DNA of 17,750 nt. Origin: an uncultured Collinsella sp. (GTDB lineage: Bacteria > Actinomycetota > Coriobacteriia > Coriobacteriales > Coriobacteriaceae). Made by a program: the position numbers and the translations under genes. Below the pieces are notes generated by a model. That model searched no databases and had not been told where the DNA came from. It saw only the letters and a program-made list of their open reading frames with translations. The stretch lies in assembly GCA_958421655.1 (NCBI GenBank), contig CATZMG010000048.1, forward strand, positions 1 through 17,750, written 5' to 3'. The number at the start of each line of letters is the position of its first letter. The first letter of the stretch is position 1. Below, one piece after another: positions 7,083 through 14,989 of the stretch.

Positions 7083-7126
7083 CCAAAACCACCACAAAGG
7101 TGCCTGTCCCCTTTGTGGTGGTTTGG
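7083..7126 (+). repeat. Intergenic hairpin, possible dispersed repeat
   Basis: CCACCACAAAGG (7089-7100) pairs perfectly with CCTTTGTGGTGG (7110-7121), extended outward by AAA(A)/TTT and CC/GG with one bulged A, around a 9-nt loop. It starts 3 nt after the DUF3343 stop. There is no T-tract, so it is not a standard terminator, though it may protect or end the mobA transcript. The high symmetry suggests a REP-like element. Confidence 0.55.
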
Positions 7127-7257
7127 AACACGTGGACGAAACAGGTTTGAAACACGGGTTTTGCGCGTCAGACACTCAAAAACGCTTCTACCTGCATCGT
7201 AATCAAAACGAAACATCTGCTCGTCGGCTTATGCGAAACTTTGCTGCAACAGTGCGA

Positions 7258-7301
7258 TATTATCCATACACGATAAAGCTCGCGGCACATAGGGTGCCGC
7301 G
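7258..7301 (+). promoter_or_regulatory. Putative gdhA -10 box and leader hairpin
   Basis: TATTAT (7258-7263) is the best -10 candidate before gdhA; no good -35 is visible. A perfect 8-bp hairpin CGCGGCAC/GTGCCGCG (7281-7288/7294-7301, 5-nt loop) would lie about 10 nt into the transcript. The rest of 7127-7336 shows no gene. Confidence 0.35.
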
Positions 7302-7336
7302 ACCGACACTTTTCGTTTCCCATCATTGGAGGAAGC

Positions 7337-8692
7337 ATGAGCTACACGCAGAAAGTTCTCGAAGAGCTCAAGGCCCGCTATCCCGAGCAGCCTGAGTTCA
7401 TCCAGGCCGCGACCGAGATCCTCGGCACCATCCAGCCGGCGCTCGACGCCCACCCCGAGTACGAGGAGGCCGCCCTGCTGGAGCGCCTCGTCGAGCCCGA
7501 GCGCATCGTCATGTTCCGTGTTCCCTGGGTCGACGACCAGGGCAAGGTTCAGGTCAACCGCGGCTATCGCGTCGAGTTCAACTCTGCCATTGGACCCTAC
7601 AAGGGCGGCCTGCGCTTTAACCCGACGGTCACCCTGGGTATGCTCAAGTTCCTGGGCCTGGAGCAGATCCTCAAGAACAGCCTGACCACCCTGCCCATGG
7701 GCGGCGGCAAGGGCGGTTCCGACTTTGACCCCAAGGGCAAGTCCAACAACGAGATCATGCACTTCTGCCAGTCCTTCATGACCGAGCTCTATCGCCACAT
7801 CGGCCCCAACACCGACGTTCCCGCCGGCGACCTGGGCGTTGGCGGCCGCGAGGTTGCCTACCTGTTCGGTCAGTACAAGCGCCTGACCAACGAGTGGACC
7901 GGCGTCCTTACCGGCAAGGGCCTCTCCTTTGGCGGCTCGCTCGCCCGTACCGAGGCCACCGGTTACGGTCTGGTCTACTTTGTGGACGAGTACCTCAAGA
8001 GCCGCGGCGACTCCTTCGAGGGCAAGAACGTCGTCGTTCACGGCTCCGGTAACGTCGCCATCTACGCGGTCCAGAAGGTCGCTCAGCTCGGCGGCAAGGT
8101 GCTGGCCTGCTCCGACACCCATGGCTGGGTCGAGGATCCCGACGGCATCGACTACACCGTGCTCGAGCATGTCTACAACAAGAAGCGCTCCGGCCACGAC
8201 AAGGGCGTTACGCTCGCTATGTACGTTGACGAGAAGCCCAACGCCGTGTGGCACGAGGGCGACGGCCGCGGCGTGTGGCAGCTTCCCTGCGACATCGCGC
8301 TGCCCTGCGCTCGCGAGAACACGCTGCTGCTCGAGGACGCCCAGGCGCTCGTCGCCAACGGCTGCAAGGTGGTCGGCGAGGGCGCGAACATGCCCACGAC
8401 CATCGAGGCCACGACCTACTTCCAGGAGAACGGCGTCGCCTTTATGCCCGGTAAGGCTGCCAACGCCGGCGGCGTGCTCGTGTCCGGCCTGGAGATGAGC
8501 CAGAACGCCGAGCACCTGTCCTGGACCTTCGAGGAGGTCGACGGCAAGCTCGAGCAGCTCATGCGCGGCATGTTCCACAACGTGGACGACACCGCCAAGA
8601 AGTATGGCGAGGAGGGCAACTTCGTCATGGGCGCCAACATCGCCGGCTTCCTGAAGGTCGCCGATGCCATGCTCGCCCAGGGCGTCTGCTAA
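7337..8692 (+). CDS. gdhA: Glutamate dehydrogenase, hexameric class, probably NADP-dependent
   Basis: Interconverts 2-oxoglutarate plus ammonium and glutamate in the cytoplasm; in gut anaerobes it serves ammonium assimilation or amino-acid fermentation. It is 451 aa, full length for the roughly 450-aa class. The substrate-binding region GPYKGGLRF has K89, the catalytic lysine is K125 in PMGGGKGGSDFDPKGKS, and the Rossmann motif GSGNVA is at 236-241. The residues ACSDTHGW after the second strand resemble NADP-type enzymes, which is weak evidence for the coenzyme. GGAGGA lies just before ATG 7337. It is a single-gene unit, with its own leader and a strong terminator at 8718-8750. Codons are strongly biased to C-ending forms, suggesting high expression. 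Confidence 0.96.
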   Translation: MSYTQKVLEELKARYPEQPEFIQAATEILGTIQPALDAHPEYEEAALLERLVEPERIVMFRVPWVDDQGKVQVNRGYRVEFNSAIGPYKGGLRFNPTVTLGMLKFLGLEQILKNSLTTLPMGGGKGGSDFDPKGKSNNEIMHFCQSFMTELYRHIGPNTDVPAGDLGVGGREVAYLFGQYKRLTNEWTGVLTGKGLSFGGSLARTEATGYGLVYFVDEYLKSRGDSFEGKNVVVHGSGNVAIYAVQKVAQLGGKVLACSDTHGWVEDPDGIDYTVLEHVYNKKRSGHDKGVTLAMYVDEKPNAVWHEGDGRGVWQLPCDIALPCARENTLLLEDAQALVANGCKVVGEGANMPTTIEATTYFQENGVAFMPGKAANAGGVLVSGLEMSQNAEHLSWTFEEVDGKLEQLMRGMFHNVDDTAKKYGEEGNFVMGANIAGFLKVADAMLAQGVC

Positions 8693-8717
8693 ATCTTCGC
8701 TCGATATAGCATCGCAG

Positions 8718-8750
8718 AAGGCTCCCAGTCATCTTGGCTGGGAGCTTTTT
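8718..8750 (+). terminator. Rho-independent terminator of gdhA
   Basis: GCTCCCAG (8721-8728) pairs CTGGGAGC (8738-8745), extended inward by two pairs. It is followed directly by TTTTT (8746-8750), which also pairs with the upstream AAG. It lies 25 nt after the gdhA stop. Confidence 0.9.
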
Positions 8751-8812
8751 GATACGCATGCGACGGAGGAAAACGGTTCATTTTGTCCCGACACGAGCTG
8801 TGCCCCCTCGTT

Positions 8813-8821
8813 TGGTACACT
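8813..8821 (+). promoter_or_regulatory. Putative extended -10 promoter of the molybdenum hydroxylase operon
   Basis: TGGTACACT has the TGn extension plus a TACACT -10 box, with no clear -35. Transcription would begin near 8828, leaving a very short leader (about 18 nt) before ATG 8846. Confidence 0.4.
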
Positions 8822-8845
8822 TAAAGGTACTGGACAAGTGGAGAG

Positions 8846-9760
8846 ATGGGGGAGAACGTGCTCAAGTTCGGTACCTACGTCCGTGTTGGAAACGCGGCCG
8901 AAGCCTATGAGCTCTTGCAGAAGAACCGCAACAACAAGATTGTGGGCGGCGGCATCTGGATGCGCCTGGGTTCGCGTCGTGTGGCGACGGCGATTGACCT
9001 TTCGGCCTGCGGACTCGATCAAATCGAGGAGACCGAGACCGAGTTTCGCATCGGTGCCATGTGCACCCTGCGCCAGCTCGAGCGTCATGCCGGGCTCAAC
9101 GCGCTTGTCAACCATGTCTTTGAGTTCGCCGTCCACGACATCGTGGGCGTGCAGCTGCGCAATACCGCCACGGTGGGCGGCAGCATCTATGGTCGCTTTG
9201 GCTTCTCTGACGTGCTCTCGGCGTTCCTGGCGCTCGATTCGTATGTTGAGCTGACGGGCGCCGGCCGCGTGCCGCTCGCCGAGTTTGTGGACATGGGCTA
9301 CGTGCGCGACGTGATCGAGCACATCGTGGTCGTCAAGCACGATTACCGCGCGAGCTACGAGGCCGTGCGCAAGGCCGCGACCGATTTCCCCTCCTTAAAC
9401 GTCACCGCTGCCTGGTGGGACAACAGCTGGCATGTCACCGTGGGCGCCCGCCCGCTGCGCGCGACCTTGCTGCAGGGCGAGGCATGTGGCCTTACCGGCG
9501 AGCAGCCTTCCGAGGACGAGCTTCGCGCCCTGGCCGCATCCGTGCGTGCCCTGAGCTACGGCACCAACCTGTGGGGCTCGGCCGGCTACCGCCGTCGCAT
9601 CTCGGCCCCGCTGGCGATTCAGGCTGTGCGCCGCGCCGCCGGCATTGAGCTTTCGGCCGCGCTTGCCCACGAGTTCGAGGGCGTGCAGATTCCCAAGTTT
9701 GCCACGGACGAGTATTCCTGCCGCCGCGTGCCCGGCGTCGATTCTAGCGAGGTGCGCTAA
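8846..9760 (+). CDS. Molybdenum hydroxylase FAD-binding subunit (XdhB/YgfM-like)
   Basis: FAD subunit that passes electrons from the Fe-S clusters of a xanthine dehydrogenase-type enzyme to its acceptor. It is 304 aa, usual for CoxM/XdhB/YgfM proteins (260-300). The N-terminal FAD-binding domain has VGGGIWMRLG (about residues 33-42) and NTATVGGSI (106-114), the flavin phosphate-binding loop; the C-terminal CO-dehydrogenase flavoprotein domain covers about 185-285. The start is uncertain: GGAGAG abuts ATG 8846, while GTG 8858 has GGGGGAG only 3 nt upstream. Its stop shares a base with the next ATG (TAATG), so the two subunits are translationally coupled. The substrate is probably a purine or related heterocycle, by family and not shown here. 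Confidence 0.87.
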   Translation: MGENVLKFGTYVRVGNAAEAYELLQKNRNNKIVGGGIWMRLGSRRVATAIDLSACGLDQIEETETEFRIGAMCTLRQLERHAGLNALVNHVFEFAVHDIVGVQLRNTATVGGSIYGRFGFSDVLSAFLALDSYVELTGAGRVPLAEFVDMGYVRDVIEHIVVVKHDYRASYEAVRKAATDFPSLNVTAAWWDNSWHVTVGARPLRATLLQGEACGLTGEQPSEDELRALAASVRALSYGTNLWGSAGYRRRISAPLAIQAVRRAAGIELSAALAHEFEGVQIPKFATDEYSCRRVPGVDSSEVR

Positions 9761-12591
9761 TGGCTGCCAAACTCATCGATCTTTCCTTTACACTCAACGG
9801 CCGCAAGGTCAAGGTTCAGATTGCCCCCGACACCATGCTCTTTGCGCTGCTGCGCGAGCAGGGTTGCGCGTCGGTGCGCTGCGCCTGCGAGACCACCAAC
9901 TGCGGCCTGTGTACGGTGTGGCTTGACGGCGACCCGGTGCTGAGCTGCTCGGTTCCCGCCGCCCGTGTTGAGGGCCATACCATCACTACGCTTGAGGGCC
10001 TTAAGGCCGAGTCCGAGGCGCTGGCCCGTGCGATGGCCGCCGAAGGCGCCGAGCAGTGCGGTTTTTGCGCCCCCGGCCTCATCATGAACGTGCTGGCACT
10101 CGCCCGCGCCGCCAAGGAGGATCCGAGCCTCGTTGCCACGCGTGAGGAGCTGTCGCGCCAGCTCGCCGGCAACCTCTGCCGCTGCAGCGGCTACGAGAGC
10201 CAGCTGCGCGCCATCGTCCGCTTCCTCAACGAGTCCGGCGTGCAGGTGGGCTTTGAGATGCCCGAGCTGCCCGTCAACGACACCAGCTGCGACGGCGTTT
10301 CCTACAAGCAGATCACTCACAAGCAGCCCAAGAAGGACTCGAAGGCCCTGCTCGAGGGTCGTCCCGTCTACACGGGCGACATGGTGCCCGCCGGCGCACT
10401 CATCGTTAAGCTCAAGCGCAGCCCGTATGCGCGCGCCAAGATTCGCTCCATCGATACGTCGCGCGCCCTGAAGGTGCCCGGCGTCGTGGGCGTCTACACC
10501 TACGAGGACGTGCCCAAGCGCCGCTTTACCATCGCCGGCCAGAGCTATCCGCAGCCTTCGCCCTACGACCGCCTGATTCTCGAGAACCTCGTCCGTTACC
10601 AAAACGAAGAGGTGGCGATCGTCGCCGCCGAGACCGAGGAGGCTGCCGACAAGGCGCTCAAGCTCATCAAGGTCGACTACGAGGTGCTCGAGCCGCTGCT
10701 CGACTTTACCCAGGCGCTCGATAACGACATCGTGGTCCACCCCGAGGGCGACGTGACCTTTATGTTCCCGCAGGGCGGCGATGTTCCGCGCAACCTGGTC
10801 TGCAGTGGTACCAGCGATTTTGGCGACCTGGACGAGGCCTTCGCCCAGAGCGATATCGTCTTTGAGCGCACCTACACCAGCCAGGCCACGCAGACCGCGC
10901 CCATGGAGACCTTCCGTGCCTTCGCGACGACCGACGCGTTTGGGCGCATCTCGGTGACCACCTCTACGCAGGTGCCCTTCCACGTGCGCCGCATGGTCGC
11001 TCAGTCGCTCGACATTCCGCAATCGCAGGTGCAGGTCATTAAGCCGCGCATCGGCGGCGGCTTTGGCTCCAAGCAGACGGGCTGCTGCGAGATCTTCGTG
11101 GCGTTTGTCACCCAGCAGACCGGCCGTCCGAGCTACTGCTGCTACACCCGCGAGGAGACCATCACCGCGGGCAACTCGCGCCACCAGATGCAGATGACCG
11201 TCAAGCTGGGCGCCATGAACGACGGCACCATCACGGCCATCGACCTGCATACGCTGTCCAACGCCGGTGCGTATGGCGAGCACGCCACCACGACGATCGG
11301 CCTTTCGGGCCACAAGAGCCTGCCCATCTACAACCATGTGAAGGCAAGCCGCTTTAGCTGGGACGCCGTCTACACCAACACTAACCGCGGCGGCGCGTAT
11401 CGCGGCTACGGTGCCACCCAGGGCCAGTTTGCCGTGGAGAGCGCCGTCAACGAGCTCGCCGACATGCTGCACATGGACCCGGCTGACCTTCGCCTTAAGA
11501 ACATCGTGCGCGAGGGCGAGATCATGCCGCAGTACTACAACGAGAAGCTCAACGCCTGCGCGCTCGACCGCTGCCTGCTGCGCGCGATGGACATGATCGG
11601 CTGGCGCGACAAGCCGCTGGCCGTGGACCTGGGCGACCGCGTGCGCGCCCTGGGCTGCGCGCTCACTATGCAGGGCTCGGGCATCTCCAATGTGGATATC
11701 GCCGGCATCGACATGCGCCTGGAAGAGGACGGCTTCATTACCATCGGCACCGGAGCCACCGATAACGGCATGGGCGTCGACACGATCCTGGCGCAGATTG
11801 CCGCCGAGGAGCTGGGCGTGGAGAGCTCGCTGATCGTGGTGCGCGGCGTGGACACCGACGTGTCGCCGTTCGATGCCGGCTCGTACGCGAGCTCGGGCAC
11901 GTACGTGACGGGCCTGGCAGCCAAGAACGCTGCGACCGAGCTGCGCGAGAAGATCTGCACCAAGGCCGCCCAGATGTGGGACGTGGATGCCGCCGATGTG
12001 GTCTTCGACGGCCAGTACGTGCGTCTGTCCGACGAGCGCGCCGCGCGCGAGCAGAACCGCTACCTCACGCTGCGCGACTTTGCCAACCTGTGCGTCAAGA
12101 ACATCGCTGGCGGCGACGCACTGACCTCGCACGCCTCTGCCTGCCTGCCCGTTTCGCCCCCGCCGTTTATGGCCGGTATTGCCGAGGTCGAGGTCGACAA
12201 GGCCACCGGCAAGGTGACTGTGGTGGACTACGCGGCGGCTGTGGACTGCGGCACCGTGATCAACGAGGCGCTCGCGCGCGTCCAGGCCGAGGGTGGCATT
12301 GCCCAGGGTGTCGGTCACGCGCTCTACGAGATCGTCGAGCACGACGACCGCGGTCGCCTGCGCACCGGCAACTTTATGAGCTACAAGCTGCCCACGCGCC
12401 TGGATATCGGCAGCATTCGCGTGGCCTTTGAGCCGAGCTACGAGCCGACGGGCCCGTTTGGCGCCAAGTCGATCGGCGAGGTCGTCATCAACACGCCGCT
12501 CGCCGCCGTGGCCTCGGCCGTGGCACACGCCACCGGCCACCAGGTTCGCTCGCTGCCGATCACGCCCGAGAAGGCCCTGCTGGGGGAGTAG
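9760..12591 (+). CDS. Molybdenum hydroxylase, fused 2Fe-2S and molybdopterin subunit (XdhD-like)
   Basis: Catalytic subunit of a xanthine dehydrogenase-family enzyme that hydroxylates a heterocycle, 943 aa (E. coli XdhD about 956). The plant-type 2Fe-2S motif C43-x4-C48-x2-C51-x11-C63 comes first, then the helical 2Fe-2S motif C100-x2-C103 with C140-R-C142. The Mo domain starts near residue 195. It has QTAPMET (378-384), GGGFGSK (432-438), AYRGYG with R548 (equivalent to the purine-contacting Arg of bovine XDH) and the catalytic Glu E907 in FGAKSIGE. Fe-S and Mo domains are usually separate chains in bacterial XdhABC; here they are fused with FAD separate. No accessory genes (xdhC, yqeB, yqeC, mocA) are in the window. 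Some relatives carry labile selenium at Mo; that is possible but not shown. Confidence 0.93.
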   Translation: MAAKLIDLSFTLNGRKVKVQIAPDTMLFALLREQGCASVRCACETTNCGLCTVWLDGDPVLSCSVPAARVEGHTITTLEGLKAESEALARAMAAEGAEQCGFCAPGLIMNVLALARAAKEDPSLVATREELSRQLAGNLCRCSGYESQLRAIVRFLNESGVQVGFEMPELPVNDTSCDGVSYKQITHKQPKKDSKALLEGRPVYTGDMVPAGALIVKLKRSPYARAKIRSIDTSRALKVPGVVGVYTYEDVPKRRFTIAGQSYPQPSPYDRLILENLVRYQNEEVAIVAAETEEAADKALKLIKVDYEVLEPLLDFTQALDNDIVVHPEGDVTFMFPQGGDVPRNLVCSGTSDFGDLDEAFAQSDIVFERTYTSQATQTAPMETFRAFATTDAFGRISVTTSTQVPFHVRRMVAQSLDIPQSQVQVIKPRIGGGFGSKQTGCCEIFVAFVTQQTGRPSYCCYTREETITAGNSRHQMQMTVKLGAMNDGTITAIDLHTLSNAGAYGEHATTTIGLSGHKSLPIYNHVKASRFSWDAVYTNTNRGGAYRGYGATQGQFAVESAVNELADMLHMDPADLRLKNIVREGEIMPQYYNEKLNACALDRCLLRAMDMIGWRDKPLAVDLGDRVRALGCALTMQGSGISNVDIAGIDMRLEEDGFITIGTGATDNGMGVDTILAQIAAEELGVESSLIVVRGVDTDVSPFDAGSYASSGTYVTGLAAKNAATELREKICTKAAQMWDVDAADVVFDGQYVRLSDERAAREQNRYLTLRDFANLCVKNIAGGDALTSHASACLPVSPPPFMAGIAEVEVDKATGKVTVVDYAAAVDCGTVINEALARVQAEGGIAQGVGHALYEIVEHDDRGRLRTGNFMSYKLPTRLDIGSIRVAFEPSYEPTGPFGAKSIGEVVINTPLAAVASAVAHATGHQVRSLPITPEKALLGE

Positions 12592-12620
12592 CGGGTCAGC
12601 GAACAAGTCGTAATTGACGG

Positions 12621-12645
12621 GGCGGGGCAACTCGCCCCGCCTTTT
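12621..12645 (+). terminator. Rho-independent terminator of the molybdenum hydroxylase operon
   Basis: GGCGGGGC (12621-12628) and GCCCCGCC (12634-12641) form a perfect 8-bp GC stem with a 5-nt loop, followed by TTTT. It begins 29 nt after the operon stop codon. Confidence 0.9.
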
Positions 12646-12703
12646 GCACTCGTGGTGAGGTCGTGAGCCTGTAAAACGTGTGCGTGCGCTTGTCGCTCGT
12701 ATC

Positions 12704-12712
12704 TGCTATCAT
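12704..12712 (+). promoter_or_regulatory. Putative extended -10 promoter of tRNA-Leu
   Basis: TGCTATCAT combines the TGn extension with a good -10 box (TATCAT) and ends 19 nt before the mature tRNA 5' end. No clear -35 is present. Confidence 0.5.
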
Positions 12713-12731
12713 TCCTAATCTGTGCGCTCAT

Positions 12732-12815
12732 GCGGGCGTGGCGGAATTGGCAGACGCGCCAGATTTAGGTTCTGGTGGGATTTCCGTGAAGGTTCGAGTC
12801 CTTTCGCCCGCACCA
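12732..12815 (+). tRNA. tRNA-Leu (anticodon UAG)
   Basis: 84-nt class II tRNA with encoded CCA. Acceptor GCGGGCG (12732-12738) pairs CGCCCGC (12805-12811), then A73 and CCA. The anticodon stem CCAGA/TCTGG encloses loop TTTAGGT with anticodon TAG at 12766-12768, reading CUN codons. A long variable arm follows, then T loop TTCGAGT. A possible weak hairpin, GCGTCG/CGACGC (12824-12829/12843-12848), follows; without a solid T-tract the tRNA may be cotranscribed with tig. Confidence 0.96.
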
Positions 12816-12905
12816 ACGCACCCGCGTCGGCTTATGCCCTCGCGACGCTTGTTGCATAAAGGTACCAGCACCTCAGTTAAGCTGGGCAGTATGAGGAGGA
12901 ACGTG

Positions 12906-14204
12906 TTGAACATCACCGCTTCTGACGTCAAGGACGCCAAGCTCACCGCTACGGTCACCATCCCGGCCGCCGACGTCGACGCCGCGATTAAGAAGGCCTA
13001 CAAGGAGACCGCCAAGAAGTACCGCTTCCCGGGCTTCCGCGCCGGTAAGGCCCCCCGTCCGGTCATCGATTCCGCTCTTGGCGCCGAGGCTACCCTCGCT
13101 CAGGCCACCAACGACCTGATCGCCGCCAACGAGCCCGCCGTCCTCAACGAGCTGGACATCGTCCCCACCAAGAACGGTGACTACAAGGAGCTCGACCTCG
13201 CCAAGGATCACGAGGACTACACCTACACCGTCGAGTTCTCCCTGCGTCCCGCTGCTGAGCTCTCCTCCTTCGACGCTGTCGAGATCGAGATGCCCCCTGC
13301 GGAGGTCACCGAGTCCGAGATCAACAACCAGGTTGAGATGCTCCTCAACTACCGTGCCACCTTCGAGGACGTCGAGGGTCGCGCCGTCGAGGCCGAGGAC
13401 TACGTCACCGTCGACCTCAAGGCCGTCGAGAACGCCGACAACTTCGCCGCCGAGGGCCGCATGCTCATCGCCGGTAGCGACAGCAACCCCAAGGAGTTCA
13501 ACGAGGCCCTGATTGGCGCCAACGTTGACGACGTCAAGACCGTCACCTGGACCGACGAGGTCGAGGAGGGCGAGGAGGCCGAGACCCACACCGTCGAGGT
13601 CACCGTCAAGGGCATCAAGGTCCGCAACACCCCCGAGCTCACCGACGAGCTCGTCAAGTCCGACTTTGGCTTCGACAGCATCGACGCCATGCGCGACGCC
13701 ATCAAGATCGAGATCGAGCAGGACAAGGCTTCCCGCCTCCCGGCCGAGAAGGAGAACCGTTGCGTCTCCGCTCTCGCCGAGCGCCTGCAGCTCGATGAGA
13801 TGGACGCCGACTACGAGCAGTCCGTCTTTGAGGAGCTTGGCCAGAACTTCCTGTCCAACCTCGCTGCCCGCGGCATGACGCTGGACACCTGGCTGCCCGC
13901 TTCCGGTCTGACCATGGAGCAGTTCATCGGCGACCTGCACAAGCAGGCCAACGACGTTGCCCGTGAGTCCCTGGCTCTCGACGCCCTCGCCCGTGAGCTC
14001 AAGATCGAGGTCACCGAGGACGACGTCAACGCCGAGTTCGAGAAGGCCGGCGTCAAGGACGTCGAGGCTTCCAAGTCCGAGTTCATCGCCGATGGCCGTA
14101 TGCCTGCCGTCCGCGAGTCCATCCGTCGCTCCAAGGCTGTCGATCACCTGGTTGAGAACGCCAAGGTGACCGAGGTCGACGAGACCGCCAAGGACGCCGA
14201 GTAA
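12906..14204 (+). CDS. tig: Trigger factor, ribosome-associated chaperone
   Basis: Binds the ribosome exit tunnel and helps nascent chains fold; also a peptidyl-prolyl isomerase. From TTG 12906 it is 432 aa, the same length as E. coli Tig. The N-terminal ribosome-binding domain has the signature GFRAGKAPRPVI (about residues 39-50). The FKBP-like PPIase domain spans about 150-240 (ADNFAAEGRMLIAG..TVEVTVKGIKV), followed by the helical chaperone domain. AGGAGG (12894-12899) is 6 nt before TTG 12906 and only 3 nt before GTG 12903; ATG 12891 overlaps the SD, so a non-ATG start is most likely. Extreme C-ending codon bias suggests very high expression. It precedes clpP-clpX, a common bacterial order. 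Confidence 0.96.
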   Translation: MNITASDVKDAKLTATVTIPAADVDAAIKKAYKETAKKYRFPGFRAGKAPRPVIDSALGAEATLAQATNDLIAANEPAVLNELDIVPTKNGDYKELDLAKDHEDYTYTVEFSLRPAAELSSFDAVEIEMPPAEVTESEINNQVEMLLNYRATFEDVEGRAVEAEDYVTVDLKAVENADNFAAEGRMLIAGSDSNPKEFNEALIGANVDDVKTVTWTDEVEEGEEAETHTVEVTVKGIKVRNTPELTDELVKSDFGFDSIDAMRDAIKIEIEQDKASRLPAEKENRCVSALAERLQLDEMDADYEQSVFEELGQNFLSNLAARGMTLDTWLPASGLTMEQFIGDLHKQANDVARESLALDALARELKIEVTEDDVNAEFEKAGVKDVEASKSEFIADGRMPAVRESIRRSKAVDHLVENAKVTEVDETAKDAE

Positions 14205-14280
14205 TTCTCGCCACCTTGCCCGCGAGCGCATGCGTGCGCCCGTGATGGGGTAAAGTTATACACCGGTTATCCGGTAGCTT

Positions 14281-14328
14281 CGTACGGTGCCAGCCAATGC
14301 ATAGCATGCGGGCACCGTACGTTTATCT
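14281..14328 (+). terminator. Hairpin between tig and clpP (terminator or clpP leader)
   Basis: CGTACGGTGCC (14281-14291) pairs perfectly with GGCACCGTACG (14311-14321), 11 bp around a 19-nt loop that itself holds TGCATAGCATGC. A modest T-rich tail TTTATCT follows. A smaller hairpin ACCGGTTATCCGGT lies at 14262-14275. It probably ends the tig transcript. If a promoter near TTATAC (14256-14261) is real, it would instead lie in the clpP leader. Confidence 0.55.
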
Positions 14329-14367
14329 AGAACCAATTTGGTCCGCAAAAGAGAAATGGAGATGCGT

Positions 14368-14988
14368 ATGATCGCTAAGTTCGATTCCGCCCTCGTGCCA
14401 TACGTTATCGAGCAGACGCCGCGCGGCGAGCGCAGCTACGATATCTATTCGCGCCTGCTCAACGACCGCATCATCTTCTTGGGCGAGGAGATCAACTCCG
14501 TCAGCGCCAACCTGGTCGTTGCCCAGCTGCTGCATCTTGAGAGCCAAGATGCCGAGAAGGATATCTCGCTCTACATCAATTCGCCCGGTGGCGAGGTCTA
14601 CTCCGGCCTGGCGATTCTGGACACCATGAACTTCATTAAGCCGCAGGTCTCCACCATCTGCGTCGGTATGGCCGCGTCTATGGCCGCCGTGCTGCTTTCG
14701 GCCGGCGCCAAGGGCAAGCGCTTCTGCCTGCCGCACTCCAAGGTCATGATTCACCAGCCCAGCGGCGGTGCCCAGGGCCAGCAGACCGAGATCGAGATCG
14801 TGGCCGAGGAGATCAAGAAGACCCGCCGCGAGCTCAACCAGATCCTGTCCGATGCCTCGGGCCAGCCTATCGAGAAGGTCCAGGCCGATACCGAGCGCGA
14901 TAACTACCTGACTGCTGCCGAGGCCCTCGACTACGGCCTGATCGACCGTATCGTCACCTCGCGCGACCTTGCCGCGAAGGACGCCTAG
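14368..14988 (+). CDS. clpP: ATP-dependent Clp protease proteolytic subunit ClpP
   Basis: Serine protease that forms the tetradecameric chamber degrading unfolded and tagged proteins fed by ClpX or other Clp ATPases. It is 206 aa from ATG 14368 (E. coli 207). The catalytic triad is S104 in GMAASMAA, H129 in KVMIHQP and D178 in ERDNYL, with the S-H-D spacing identical to E. coli (97, 122, 171). INSPGGEVYSGLAI is the oxyanion-region signature. ATG 14368 is chosen because GGAG (14358-14361) lies 6 nt upstream; in-frame ATGs at 14356 and 14362 are possible alternatives. clpX starts 1 nt after its stop, so this is an operon. Confidence 0.97.
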   Translation: MIAKFDSALVPYVIEQTPRGERSYDIYSRLLNDRIIFLGEEINSVSANLVVAQLLHLESQDAEKDISLYINSPGGEVYSGLAILDTMNFIKPQVSTICVGMAASMAAVLLSAGAKGKRFCLPHSKVMIHQPSGGAQGQQTEIEIVAEEIKKTRRELNQILSDASGQPIEKVQADTERDNYLTAAEALDYGLIDRIVTSRDLAAKDA

Positions 14989-14989
14989 G

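Noticed and set aside
6699..8797. Shared 14-nt string TTTGTCCCGACACG near 6700 and near 8782
   Set aside because: One copy is inside the DUF3343 coding sequence and the other is intergenic; with no extended similarity around them this is probably chance.
8783..8824. 13-codon leader peptide (TTG 8783) with upstream GGAGGAAAA
   Set aside because: SD-to-start spacing is about 13 nt, the start is TTG, and the frame overlaps the predicted promoter of the next operon; nothing supports translation.
9757..12630. 957-codon open frame on the minus strand
   Set aside because: It lies exactly opposite the molybdopterin subunit. Its His/Val/Leu/Gly-rich, motif-free translation is typical of antisense frames of GC-rich genes. 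The same applies to the long minus frames at 869-2545, 2076-3320 and 12873-14231.
14205..14367. CIRCE or ClgR-type heat-shock operator before clpP
   Set aside because: No TTAGCACTC-N9-GAGTGCTAA or recognisable ClgR box was found; the inverted repeat there has an unrelated sequence.
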